From contig CP136068.1 in the NCBI GenBank assembly GCA_032622095.1, positions 154,653,151 to 154,717,150 on the forward strand: DNA of 64,000 bases, in the 5' to 3' direction. Source of the DNA: Siphonodentalium dalli (taxonomy: Eukaryota > Mollusca > Scaphopoda > Gadilida > Siphonodentaliidae). Position numbers and translations under genes: made by a program. Numbering within the stretch: the first letter of the stretch is position 1; each line of letters starts with the position of its first letter. The notes beneath the pieces were generated by a model. That model worked only from the letters and a program-made list of their open reading frames with translations. It was not told the DNA's origin and ran no database searches. Positions 10,528 to 21,832 of the stretch are shown piece by piece.

Positions 10528-13140
10528 CACTTTCAACCACTAAAGTTGCTAATTCTAAAGAGAAGATGTGACAAAATAAGCCCAGATTAGCTGATTCTCC
10601 CATTATGAACCCCAACGTACAGTTGCGCGTGAAGTTACGCGGATGGACACATAATTTAAATAATTGTGACGTAACGATACCGATTGACCTCATTATTTGG
10701 TGCGATTCATTTTTAATGTTTCGGAAATTACAGGATATTTTCTGTCAAAATTGTGTTTATTCTGACCGAACAATTATGGCACTTGGAACGGGATATTGTG
10801 AAGATTCTGATGGTGTGTGTAAATAGTGTTGGTTCATACAGGAAATCGTGCTAAAACTAGAAGTGACGATATTTTGATCATCGACGTAAACAAACACTCG
10901 AAGAGTAACACGTGGAAATTCAGCTCGAAACTGGATAAATTAATTGTTCACATGGAATGTTTTATAGTTCATTTGACTGGAATATGACATCATCCGGATC
11001 ATCGGAGTCGATAATAGGTAAGATTCTTCTTCATTTTACCGGTTTATTAACTGCTTCTGCATCACCATTGGCAGTTCGTTTCTGTTCAACTTCAACCATG
11101 TTTGAGCCGTAGGAAGTGAAAATAGTTCCGGCATAGGGCGGGACTGTCAAAAATCGCGTGCTCTCGCCGGTGACGTAATTCACAGGTGTGACATTATCAC
11201 TTTTAATTCACCAAGAAATCCTTATAAATCAATGCTAAGTGTGTAATAAATTATATTATTTTCCTACTTGTATCTACTTCAATGTTTGGAGAAATTCATG
11301 ATTCATGGTTGTTTTCATTTCAGAAACCCGAAACTACATATATAGATGTGCATATAGATGTATGCCCGTCTATATTAGGGATATACCCAACATAATATGC
11401 AACAAAAGGTCTCTGGAATTTCCAAAACATATTTCAGGAAAAGAAGTATCAAGATTGCTTTCTTCTGCAAATAAATAATTCTATATAGAGTTGAGTAATG
11501 TATTTTTTCCAGCATATTATGGGGTTTGACGAGGTTGAGTGGATGTGCCTGTATCTATATTATGTCAGCGTATTATATGGAATAAATAGTATTTTGTCCA
11601 CAGCTGTCAGTTGAGTGTCTATGATGGAATTAGGATGTTGAAATTTCTAAACATATTTCAGGGAAAAAAACTTACTAGTTTCTGAATTCCTTTACTCTAC
11701 AAAAACATATGTGCCATTTCAAGCTATGTATTTGTCCATGTGGATCATAGATACAAGGGCGAGGTTGAGTGGCTTTCAGGCCAGTTAGCACACACTGGGT
11801 ACCCACGAGGAGTTTTAGAGGTTTCAAAATGTCATGGTCGAGATAGCAAAGGTCTCCCGTCTCCCTGCAGTACAAAATGGATAGATCCACAAGTATATGT
11901 GAGACAGATGGATGACATCATCACAGAGGAGTAAGAGTAAGATGCAAACAAATTTAATCAGTTCAAATGGAAATATTAGAATTGCAAGCTGCAATTTGTG
12001 TTTGTTGAGAAAAAATGGAATGTTTAGTGCTATTATTATATCATAGAAAGTGTTTAAATTAATTACATCCATATATGTCATAGCAGATTTATTACATTAA
12101 CACAAAATGAAATATTTGATCATAGCAGATTCGTTCAATGTAGGGGCATGCAATACAAGTTGGTATCAGACAATTCTGACGGAAACATCTCCTTTCCATC
12201 CATGGCCTTATGTATTTATTGTGCATGTCATAACAGCTGCAACAAGCTACACAGAGCCTATATACTATATAGTGTGCCTAATGTTAGCCGTGTCTACGCC
12301 ACATGGTTGTTTATCCACCTCTTGTGCACGCGTTTTCTGAAAGGTTATTTGTGATTTGAGATCGATTAGTTGAACCCCCAAGTAAGAAGATTGTATTCGT
12401 TGTCGCAAAAGGCGACTTAATTCGACGCATTTTAAAATACGACAGCAGCCACTTTGTCATAGAGAAATACACATTAGAATATGGATATTTGGTGTTCAGA
12501 AGGCCCTACATTATCACAATTGCGCTCCTGGAATCAACCAAAAAAAATTATTAGTAAGTTACTTTAGTAGATGAATTATTGCAGGGTTATTCCAGACGTG
12601 GTGGCTCCACCCGTTTCGAGTTCTAAAAGAGTTAGCGCCATTGAACGACCGATACTTATCAAGACTGGGCGGAACTGTGCATACAGTATTGGCATTACAC
12701 ATTACTATTGTGTTCCCAACTGTCGATATCATCCACACACCCCCAATGTATATATTTCCTATATGGGCGGGCTGGTTATTGTGACCTCGACCGTTCACGC
12801 CAGGGTGGTTGCGCAGGAATTAGTGACGCAGTGTATTGGTAAAGCTCGTTGTTGTTTGTAACCACACGACTTGATAGCGTTGTTCAAGTAACTTATCTGA
12901 GGGCTCATGATTCATGTGGCCCGGGAGTTCAAGCAACATCACGTCAGGAAAGTTACCTAATTAATTAGATGCACAGTTTACTGACAGGTAGTTGCTTTTC
13001 ACAAAGAACCGGGCAACTAAACTACCAACCAGGTGATTGCCAAATGTGATTGTCAGGGATTCTGCTACAGAAGTTTCCGGAATGGCCTATGTTCTAATAA
13101 CATATACAAACTGTTGACTTGCCTGTGGCCTGTTAGATGA
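10528..13140. other. No supported gene; weak internal duplication
   Basis: Short open frames on both strands here have no recognisable motif. Segments near 11400-11540 and 11620-11790 share the words ACATATTTCAGG and GACGAGGTTGAGTGG / GGCGAGGTTGAGTGG, which suggests an old duplication of about 230 bp. Nothing else is supported. Confidence 0.4.
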
Positions 13141-13142
13141 CG

Positions 13143-13150
13143 TTATATAA
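13143..13150 (+). promoter_or_regulatory. Possible TATA box before the PAN exon
   Basis: TTATATAA lies 119 bp upstream of the first in-frame ATG of the exon at 13269. It would place a start site near 13175 and a short 5' leader. It is only one of many AT-rich strings in this window, so the call rests on position alone. Confidence 0.2.
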
Positions 13151-13268
13151 TTGATTGTCTTTACGTACCATTCTTCGACGTCATATTCAGACGTAGACTC
13201 GAATACGTGGTGGTTTGTTGGTGAGCTGCCTTAATTGTAATCATCCCGGCGTTCGTGAGAAATTAACA

Positions 13269-13599
13269 ATGTTGTCGAACATGCAATACGCCTGGAAATT
13301 AACTCTGTCTATACTGATGTCCTTGATGCAATATTCTTATGCTCAGTTGACTCTCAACCATTTCGTTGAAATCGGAAATATGAGCGACCACACTTGCCCG
13401 GACTTATTACTCTTGGAAGTTACAGCTCTGAGCAAAATTCACTGCATATCAAACTGTTGCAAAGAGACCGCGTGCTTCTCTGTTTTCTACCGGAAGCTGG
13501 ACAAAGCATGTCGTATGCATGGTTCTGTTATCCGAGTTCCTCTACCAACCTGCACGGCGGAACCAGGATTTAGATATTATTCAGATAGCCGTTTTGAAG
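13269..13599 (+). CDS. First coding exon: signal peptide plus PAN/apple-like domain
   Basis: The exon encodes 110 residues and one extra base. Residues 1-25 form a signal peptide (hydrophobic LTLSILMSLM core, likely cut after SYA). The mature part has Cys at 43, 59, 63, 64, 69, 81 and 95; the C-x3-C helix (IHCISNC), ACFSVFYR strand, KACRMHG and the closing GFRYYSDSRFE match the layout of PAN/apple domains, which bind proteins or sugars outside cells. The frame is open upstream to 13215 but the first ATG is 13269. GAAG|GTTAGT is a good donor and the exon ends in phase 1, fitting the phase 1-1 EGF exons downstream on the same strand, the nearest at 48019. No intervening exon was recognised, so joining them is an inference. 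It could instead belong to a separate small PAN gene. Confidence 0.65.
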
Positions 13600-13984
13600 G
13601 TTAGTCTCATACTTAAAATATCAAATCGAGGAAACTGAGGACTCACGTCTTTCAGTGATTGTAAGTGCCAAAACACAAACACCAAGATGCAAGCACGATA
13701 ACTCGTGTAACTTTCCATAACTGATTTAACGCCATGACACGTGGTTTTATTCCGGTGAATGGACGCGACTACTGGTTATATAATACAATAAGTTCAGAAA
13801 ACTTCCACGAGTTTTGTTTGTGTATACATGTACAGTTATATAAAACAGAAAAGAACCTTGTGTATGTCCAACTGGTTTAAATCCACTAAAAAACCCTCAT
13901 AGGACTCAACTTCACCCCACTAATTTTCTTTCTTAATGTCTCCTCTAATTTTTTTCGGTTGTTAACAAGAAGAAAAAGTGACTC

Positions 13985-14905
13985 CAGACAAGATGGCGTC
14001 CATTATGACACCAGAATCCAAAATGGCCGCCGAAATGTTAAAATATGATATTTTTCTGACATTTTACCACATTTCGTTTGTCTCTGTGGGAAAATGTTGG
14101 CATCCTGATGTGAATTTAAACATCTATCATATAGAAGAGTCATTGGCAAACACAAAGCGACCATAATATACCTTCATTGTCGGATATGTTTGTCCGATAT
14201 CACGTTTTCCCAAATGCCGATATAATAGGTCAAAGCCGAATCGACGTTAATAATGCGATGTAATGTTTCGAATCAATGAATGTTATTGCTATCATAACAA
14301 CACCCATGCATAAGTATGTGCAGGAGATACTCGAGCTAGGATTCCTCTTATACCTGAGTTGAGGAATATTCACTCAAATCCAAGATGGCGGCCAAAATGG
14401 CCACCAGAAATAGAAAATCGCTGATTTTAACATCAGTGAGCGTTATTGTCACGACAACTCCCACACCTGCTTACTATTGTGAGTTGGGAACACATAGGGG
14501 AAGAACTGTCCTTGTACCATATCCAAATAAAAGTCCCCCAAATCCACAGTGGCGCCCACAATGGCGGACAGATTTTGAAAAATCACCGAATTCCCTCATA
14601 TTCACATCATTGGGCATTATTGTCGAGTCAACTCCACCCATCCTCACAGTTGATTTGGGAATACTGAGGTGAAGTAATTACACTTACATCTCATACAAGA
14701 CATTGTTTTCCAAATCGAAGATGGCGGCCAAAATGCGATCGAAATTTGAAAACACGCCTACATTCCTTTACTTTCTTACGATGGGCGTTATTGTTTCGCG
14801 ATTTCTACCAACCATTACATGTTAATATGGAATATTAATATGAAGTATTCATTTAAGTTTGGCAAACACTCAAAGTCAAGATGGCGGCCAAACTGGACGC
14901 CAGAA
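13985..14905. repeat. Tandem ~165-bp repeats with YY1-like boxes (left arm)
   Basis: CAAGATGGCGGCCAAAATGG-type boxes recur at about 13990, 14022, 14383, 14551, 14719 and 14880, the last four at 161-168 bp spacing, followed each time by a GAAATTGAAAAATCGCC stretch and a GGCGTTATTGT-CGACAACTCC stretch. AAGATGGCGGC matches the known YY1 binding consensus. The inverted counterpart occupies about 18035-19070 in the right arm. Confidence 0.65.
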
Positions 14906-15821
14906 ATTGAAAAAGAAGTCGATATTATCAAATACTAATTTCAACTTTTTGTCATTAGATTGATACGTACGGACACAAAATGTACATAATATAAGCCATC
15001 TATTAATTCCAACATAAGTCGTAGCCTTCTGGAAGGATGAAAACCCACAATTAATAATCGCGATGTGGCATTTCGAAATTCATTCTCCACTAAGCGCCCA
15101 TAATGGCCGTAACCGTATATAGTGCATATTATGACTTCCAAGAATCAAAACAGCAGTACCTGAGCTTATTCTGATTTGCCACATTCAGCATTATCTGGAC
15201 CAGTTTCCGTCTCTTCGTCAGATTAATATATATCGCTCACACCAACACAGTTTTCTAAACTTCTTAATGGAAAGGTCCCACTAATCGGAATGTTTCAAAC
15301 AATACATATGCCGGTGTCCAGCTCACGTGTTTGTCTCGAGAGCTGGGAATTCTTATCCTTATTCTTGGGAACTTCATTCGTGGTATAGCTTATGGTATAA
15401 TTCAGATGCTACATATGTGATCTGAGCGCCATCTTGTGCGATAAACTAGAAATGTATGCGGTCGATGCGTATACTAGCTTTCAGAAGGACCTCTCTATCT
15501 GCGTATTTTCAGCTTTGGTGACCTAATGGGGATAACAATATGTACACCTGGTGATCTTCCCAAACAGCCACTTCTCAATATATGGTTAATGAATTCTTAT
15601 ACTCATCGAATGCACTGACGTACCCGGACAACTTCGAATGTTGAAAGCCTGACATTTGACGAATGCCTTTCTGCTAAGGTGTAGAAGACCATAATGCATA
15701 ACATACCCACACTTCTTGACCATGATCCAAAGAACAATCTTGTTGGCGTCCAACAATCGTCACACCGAACAGATCCAAGCAGATTATAACAATATACACG
15801 GTGCTAGTTTGTTGGCATGTG

Positions 15822-16097
15822 TCATGATATTGGACCATGACTGCACCGCCTCTTCTTTGGGTATGTTTTAGATTCAGAAAGGATCTCATGCGTGGCTTTG
15901 CTTTCCTCGTATGCTAAGATTGTATGTTTCCATCCGTTTGGAAGCCGTTCATAATCAACTGGACCAGGCGTGTACCATTGGCTACTATATAAGCCCCACC
16001 CATACTGAGGTGTAGTCTTAAAGGCGATGCCTTTGATAGTTGGTTGATATGTCATACTCACGATGGGTGGTGGTCGGTATGGTTCAAGAAAGTACAA
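15822..16097 (-). CDS. Unidentified gene fragment, putative exon 2
   Basis: The minus strand is open for 91 codons from TTG at 16097, with no ATG and a TGA two codons upstream, as expected for an internal exon. GTTGATGGCAG directly before it is an acceptable acceptor. The peptide is aromatic- and proline-rich (FLEPYRPPPIVSMTYQP, YGWGLYSSQWYTPGP, LPNGWKHTILAYEES), a composition unlike the chance frames nearby. I do not recognise the family. It sits in the unpaired centre of the giant palindrome together with a matching upstream exon at 16458-16569, so it may be a captured host gene fragment. The frame ends at TGA 15822. Confidence 0.4.
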   Translation of the reverse strand: MYFLEPYRPPPIVSMTYQPTIKGIAFKTTPQYGWGLYSSQWYTPGPVDYERLPNGWKHTILAYEESKATHEILSESKTYPKKRRCSHGPIS

Positions 16098-16457
16098 CTG
16101 CCATCAACACAAGGGTGAAATGTTCAACGCGAAGAACGTTCAGAGGAATGTTACGTTGATGAGATATTGCATTCAGTTCAACATACGTTGGGTACACCAG
16201 TGATTTCTTGGTACCATCACCATTCCGACAATTTTCCTACATGAGACATATTAACTACTATATTCTAATGTTATATATAAAGCTATATGATCATAAAGGT
16301 CACGTTCCCCAACGTCCACAGCTATTGCCGTCGAGACTATAGATTGTTCTATAAATACATAGTGATATAAATGCACCAGTTCCTGAAATTGTCTTGAATA
16401 ATACCGCCCACATACTGACACTAGTCTAACCATGAGAAAGGATAACAAAACGCATAC

Positions 16458-16569
16458 CTTCATTCTATAAAAACAGTATCCTTTGGTCCATCCGACTGTT
16501 CTGGGGGAGGCTAGTATTATTCGGACAAAATTATACGTCTGGTCAAGTTGAATCAGAACGGCTTCGAAA
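16458..16569 (-). CDS. Unidentified gene fragment, putative exon 1
   Basis: Reading on the minus strand, ATTTCCACATCAG is a possible acceptor ending at 16570. The exon encodes FEAVLIQLDQTYNF, RIILASPRTVGWTKG and YCFYRMK, then reaches a consensus donor, ATGAAG|GTATGC, at 16458. The exon ends in phase 0 and the next candidate exon (16097) begins in phase 0, so splicing would keep the frame. The open frame extends beyond both splice sites (16251-16709), but the flanking parts look non-coding. Family unknown. The call rests on splice-site agreement and composition only. Confidence 0.35.
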
Positions 16570-18034
16570 CTGATGTGGAAATACAATCTTACCACACCAA
16601 AAAAAAAAACCCATACGCATGACATTCTATATCTGAAACATGCATCAGCTGTAATGGTGGTGTATACCGTGGCCCATTTTATTCCCACCATCATGGCGCA
16701 TGTCCACAAACTAGCACCGCGAGTAGTGTTCTTCTCTGCTGGGAGATATTCGACGAGAAAATTGCGGGACGTCTCACAGTTTGCTTAGGATCATGGTCAA
16801 GAAGTGTGGGTAGTCGGTACATTGTGGTCTTCTCCTTAGCAAATCTACATCTATCCAATGGAATGAGACAGCTAGCAACCTTCGAAACACTGCCGAAGTT
16901 GTCCACGAATGCCAATGCTTCGCTAAGTTTGTGAGTTGACGAACCATCTATTGAGAAGTGACTAGCTAACTGGTTCGCCAGGTGGACATGTCGTTATATC
17001 CATGGGGCATGAGACACATACATAGAGATGACCTTCTGTAATCTTGTATACTCATCGACCATATGCCTTTCTAGTTCAAGATGATGCACAAATCCCATAT
17101 TCAGCAAATATTTAAAATCGTAAGATAGACACCGAAAAATTGTTTGAAACGTTATGATTAGAGGGACCCTTCTTGTTGAATACTTTGTCGATGTGAGCGA
17201 CCTTGATTTATCAGACAAAGCAATGGAAGCTGGTCCAGATCATTATGGACGTGACGTGGCAAATCAGAATCTGTTATCAGGTAATTGTTGTAATATGACT
17301 ATTCGGCGCACCTATGGTTACGACCGTTATCGGCGCTCAGTGGATACTGGATTTCGAAATGCCACATTTCGATATTAAAGGCACGTGAGGCCTTAGTTGT
17401 CGAAAATATTCATATGTGTTCCAATCACCGTAAACAGAAAAACATTAAAACGCATACAGTTTCGTTCATATATACCATCACCATCGCGTAAACAGCATGT
17501 TATCATAAAGATTTACTATATTTTACCTAAGCAAGAGTCTGATTGTGTTACAGAAGACAGCACAGTGCTGCTGGCTAATCACACACATATGGCATAAACG
17601 CTCTTTATTCGTTCCATATCAGGAATTCACCAACAAAGAACGCTCTTTATGTTTACCATCATAATATAAACAAACACCAGAAAAGTAACTTTTTATGCTT
17701 TTGTTTACATAACAATGGTCAAAGATATGACATACTGTTTATGCGATATTTCTTATTTGTATACGGACAAAGTCGGTCTACATTTTGTTGTTCTTTCTGT
17801 TTGTGGCGGTTTTTGACCGGTGGAAATATTTTCACAGGATACCCACCGCCAAGGCCAACCGTACCTTTAATGGTGGGTTTTCGAATTTTCCAGAAGGATA
17901 CGAGCTATGTTATGCGTTTTGATACGTTTTAAGTTGAATTAATAAATGGTTTATGTACAGTTTCGTTCATACATAACGATATTATGGCAAAAAGTTAGTA
18001 TGTGAAAATATCGATTTCTTTTCAATTTCTGGCC

Positions 18035-19070
18035 GCCAATTTAGCCGCCTACTTGACTTGAGTATCAACTGCCAAACTCAAATGAATAGTTCATATCAAT
18101 ATTCCATATCAACATGTAATGGTGGGTAGAAATCGCGAAACAATAACGCCCATCGTAAGAAAGTAAAGGAATGTAGGCGTGTTTTCAAATTTCGGTCGCC
18201 ATGTTGGCCGCCATCTTTGATTTGGAAAACAATTTATTGTATGAGATGTAAGTGTAATTACTTTACCTCAGTATTCCCAACTCAAATGGGAGGATGGGTG
18301 GAGTTGTCTCGACAATAATGCCCAATGATGTGAATATGAGGTAATTTCGGTGATTTTTCAAAATTTGTCCGCCATTGTGGGCGCCATTTTGGATTTGGGG
18401 GACTTTTATTTATATATGGTACAAGGACGGTTCTTCGCCTAAGTGTTCCTAACTCACAATAGTAAGCAGGTGTGGAGTTGTCGTGACAATAACGCTCACT
18501 GATGTTAAAATCAGCGATTTTCGGCGATTTTCTATTTCTGGTGGCTATTTTGGCCGCCATCTTGGATTTGGGTGAATATTCCTCAACTCAGGTATAAGAG
18601 GAATCCTGGCTCGAGTATCTACTGCACATATGTATGCATGAGTGTTGTTATGATAGCAATAACATTCATTGATTCGAAACATTACATCGCGTTATTAACG
18701 TCGATTCGACCTATTATAACAAAAATATCCCACAATGAATGTATAGTATGGTCGCTTTGTGTTTGCCAATTACTCTTCTATGCGATAAATGTATAAATTC
18801 ACGCCAAGATGCCAATATTTTCCCACAAAGACAAACGAAATGTGGTGAAATTTCAGAAAAATATAATATTTTAACATTTCGGAGGCCATCTTGGCCGCCA
18901 TATTGGATTCCGGTTCCGGATTTTTGGCTAATTTGTAAGGGTTGTATATTAGTATAACGAATCGAGCGAAAACAAGACCGCATGTGATATCATCTTTACT
19001 ATAACAGCGATCAAAGAGACCTGGTGCATATAAACAAAATGGCCGCCATGATGGACGCCATCTTGTCTGG
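18035..19070. repeat. Tandem ~165-bp repeats with YY1-like boxes (right arm)
   Basis: GGCCGCCATCTTG-type boxes at about 18045, 18198, 18370, 18541, 18886 and 19039 are the inverted copies of the left-arm boxes. Spacing is about 153-172 bp for the first four. The intervening sequence (for example TCCGCCATTGTGGGCGCCAT) pairs with the left arm in reverse order. Confidence 0.65.
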
Positions 19071-19194
19071 AGTCTCTGGACCAGTTTCTTTTCTTGTTAA
19101 CAACCGAAAAAAAATTAGAGGAGACATTAAGAGAGAAAATTAGTGGGGTGAAGTTGAGTCCTGGGGGGTGGGTGCAGAGGTCGACCAATATCTC

Positions 19195-19910
19195 CTGGAC
19201 TATTATGTTAGAAATACAAAACGTGAAATTTATAGAAGTATTTAAAATACATTTTTTCGAACCCCCAAATTCAACAAACACAATTTCCATATCTCAGAAA
19301 AAACATGGGTATGTTTACTGAACACTGTGAAGAATGATGAGCAAAAAAAATATACTCACTTTTCTTGAGTGTTGTTTTAGGATTTTTGGCTTAGAAGTAG
19401 TTGTTTACAAATGGTGGATTTCATTGCTCAGGAGTGCTGTTATGAAACTGAATTTGACGGGTCAAGTTAATGTTCACTCAATCCAGTGGGACTATGATCA
19501 GCAGGTGCTGACCCATGAGCATATTATCTCATGATTGGTAACCTAGTTTCTGGGATACAGGGTATACCCATATTGAGGATTACACAATTCTTTTGTCAAG
19601 AGATTCCCAACACACCACTGTCCATGGATATTAGCACTTGACTGTCACATCCCAACTAGCAATATTAGGCAAGTTACTCTACCATTTGTAAAAAAATGGC
19701 TCTTAGTAATTTTATCAAAGAACGCTTGATAAATATGAATATTATTTTATTGTTCATCATTCTTCACATTGTTCAGTACACATTGCCATATTTTTCTTAG
19801 ATATGAACTTTGTGTTTGTTGAATTTGGGTTTGAAAAAATTAATTTTAAAAACCTCTATAAATTTCACATTTGGTATTTCCAACATAATCAATCCACCAT
19901 GAACTACAGT
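19195..19910. mobile_element. Inverted-repeat element of ~0.7 kb
   Basis: Sequence 19200-19345 (ending GAACACTGTGAAGAATGATGA) is repeated in reverse complement at 19750-19905 (starting TCATCATTCTTCACATTG). Shared blocks include CAAATTCAACAAACACAA and GTGAAATTTATAGA. The spacer 19346-19749 has no supported gene. It directly adjoins the outer end of the giant palindrome. No target duplication was identified. Confidence 0.6.
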
Positions 19911-20767
19911 TGCTTTTCAGTCTGGTTCAAATCAATGTTTTTTTGTTGCTGTGATTATTAATAGACGTGAACATAATCCTTTATTTTGACTCCATCAAAT
20001 TTTGGGAAATTGGGTTAGCAAAGTCCTTAAGTGAGATAAACCAGCCTGGGAGCTTAGAAATTCGGCAATCATTACCTCTTAGAATGCCATTTATACCAGG
20101 CCTCAAGATTGGAACTGCTATCATCTCTACCAAACATAATATTATCAAAAAGAACCCTTCTCGAAGGTTCACCAGAATGTTCAATTAGGGAAAATCATAG
20201 TATTTTCGAGGCCACACAAAGATACATAATTAGTACAAAACGATTTTATTAACGTAATACTATGTCTTCTGCAATTAAGTCATATATAAAGTCATATATA
20301 ACGTCATAATTCGGAAAGCCTGACTGCACAGCTAACTCCATGTAGTCTCTGTACGCCAAGTTATACACAATTGACATATAATTCAACAGCCGAATGTCTA
20401 ACTACCCCCCCCCCCCCAAATGGCCCCCATTAACCATCCTACATGTACCTTTCTAACCTTTCCTAATCTAACTATTCGCCTTTTATCCCATTGGTTACCT
20501 TTAATTCCCACTCCAGTTCTTATCTTATCTCTTGCTATCTGTTGTTGAGTGTAATCTATATTAAAATCACCACTAAGTTATCTAAAGTACAAACCAGAAA
20601 ACATTCACGCCTGACTCGCCCGAACGGCCTTATGTAGTTCGGGAAAGTTAAGTGATCTGGGAGAGGACTTACAAAAAAGCCACAATAGGCTTGTTGTCTC
20701 ATCCCTTTCCAATCACACATAATCATCCATTAGCATTTTTGTAAAATATTCATCTTGTTTTGTATTC
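19911..20767. other. No supported gene; contains a C13 run
   Basis: AT-rich sequence without recognisable coding or repeat structure. A run of 13 C is at 20405-20417. Overlapping open frames on both strands at 19967-20188 are complementary shadows without motifs. Confidence 0.4.
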
Positions 20768-20870
20768 GGAGGAATAAATATTGTTTACACCAAATTCGGC
20801 AACATAAGGTACTCGGGCTACGCCCTCTAACAATATGTTGCCGAATTTCTAAACTCCTCGTAGTTTATCC
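20768..20870. mobile_element. Small foldback palindrome, copy B
   Basis: ATTCGGCAACATA (20794-20806) pairs with TATGTTGCCGAAT (20834-20846), with outer GGAGGAATAAA pairing loosely with CTCCTCGTAGTTTATCC. The loop holds GGGCTACGCCC. It belongs to the same structural class as the other foldbacks in the window but has its own core. Confidence 0.5.
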
Positions 20871-21297
20871 CTCACTTAATAGGGTTCACGATTATATAGC
20901 GATTGATATTAAATCGCAATAATACGTGGCACTTGAGGTTAGGATTGATGTGAAGATTATTGACGAAATAACCATATATGTAATTTGGCACGATTATCAC
21001 GCGGAGTGGTAAATAGCTTCCACAAAGGATCTTTGTTCTACGTGATGGGGTTGAATTTTTTTTGGGTATGCTTAAGCATGCTATAGCGAATTTAAAAACA
21101 AACTGGTTAAAACCTTAGGGGCATGTTATAACTCAAAACTATCACCAAGTATTCATAGTAATAATTTTGATGCCCATGAAAAACGTAAGATTCCCGGCAC
21201 TAAACCTACAAAATAAGTCTGTTAAAGAATACAAGTAAAAATTATCAAAATTGTAAAAAATTGTAAAAAATAATAACAAATGATGAAAAATTGTTAG

Positions 21298-21319
21298 GCC
21301 AATGCATTCTCTTATATAT
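21298..21319. repeat. Half copy of the CCAATGCATTCTC palindrome
   Basis: GGCCAATGCATTCTCTTATA is present without its inverted partner. The 3' end of the non-LTR element begins within a few bases, so the other half was probably displaced or lost when that element inserted. Confidence 0.55.
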
Positions 21320-21832
21320 GACATGACTTGTAACTTATTTTATTTGTAAATAATACAAAAGGGATTGGGGCACAAGTTTTTTCAACTTATGAAGCCCCTC
21401 TCCCAATACAGTCGATTTATTATACAAAATGTTTACAAGATGACAGCTGAACATATTTACACGCATGATTGAGTTATTTTATGGTGATTGATGTAGTGCC
21501 TTCCAGAGCTATATGGGTTATGGCTGGTTTGGTAGCTATAACATTTGACGGGGTTTGTGTGATTTTTGTTCGTTTTAACTAATGTTGGAGCAGGGTTTTG
21601 TGCAAAGGAGTATTTTCTTCATATATATATATATATGTTAGTCAAGTGTTAGTCAGCTACTCTGGAAGACAGTACTTACGGTAGATCAAGGTAATAGAGA
21701 ACTGGTGATTAGGTGGGGGAGTTTGTCCATAAGTGGGTAGCCAGTAGATGACTAAACTGCGTAGTTCCTATATTTACAGGTGTACTTAGACAATTTGTAG
21801 TCCTTTCTTGTGAATGGATTTTGTTTTTAAAT

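Larger units (their letters stand above)
13890..19170. mobile_element. Giant imperfect palindrome (long-TIR element)
   Basis: Sequence from 13890 inward is the reverse complement of sequence from 19170 inward. Matched landmarks: GACTCCAGACAAGATGGCGT (13980) with its complement at 19050; GGTCGCTTTGTGTTTGCCAA-type block at 14150 and 18750; ATTTCGAAATGCC at 15065 and 17350; TCTGATTTGCCAC at 15170 and 17260; CACACTTCTTGACCATGATC at 15708 and 16790. The unpaired centre is about 15750-16780. The right arm is about 500 bp longer because of extra sequence near 17390-17990. The structure fits a DNA transposon or captured segment with very long TIRs. No clean target duplication was found and no transposase recognised. 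Confidence 0.75.

Noticed and set aside
12107-12861. Overlapping + ORFs at 12.1-12.9 kb as upstream exons of the PAN gene
   Set aside because: No signal peptide, domain or suitable donor in phase; opposing ORFs of similar length exist on the other strand.
16251-16709. The complete 152-codon minus ORF as one protein
   Set aside because: Only the middle part (16458-16569) looks coding and ends at a good donor; the flanks look like intron read in frame.
17590-17650. ACGCTCTTTAT words at 17595, 17640 and 39968 as early copies of the minisatellite unit
   Set aside because: Only 10-11 bases match and the surrounding sequence differs; chance or an unrelated repeat is more likely.
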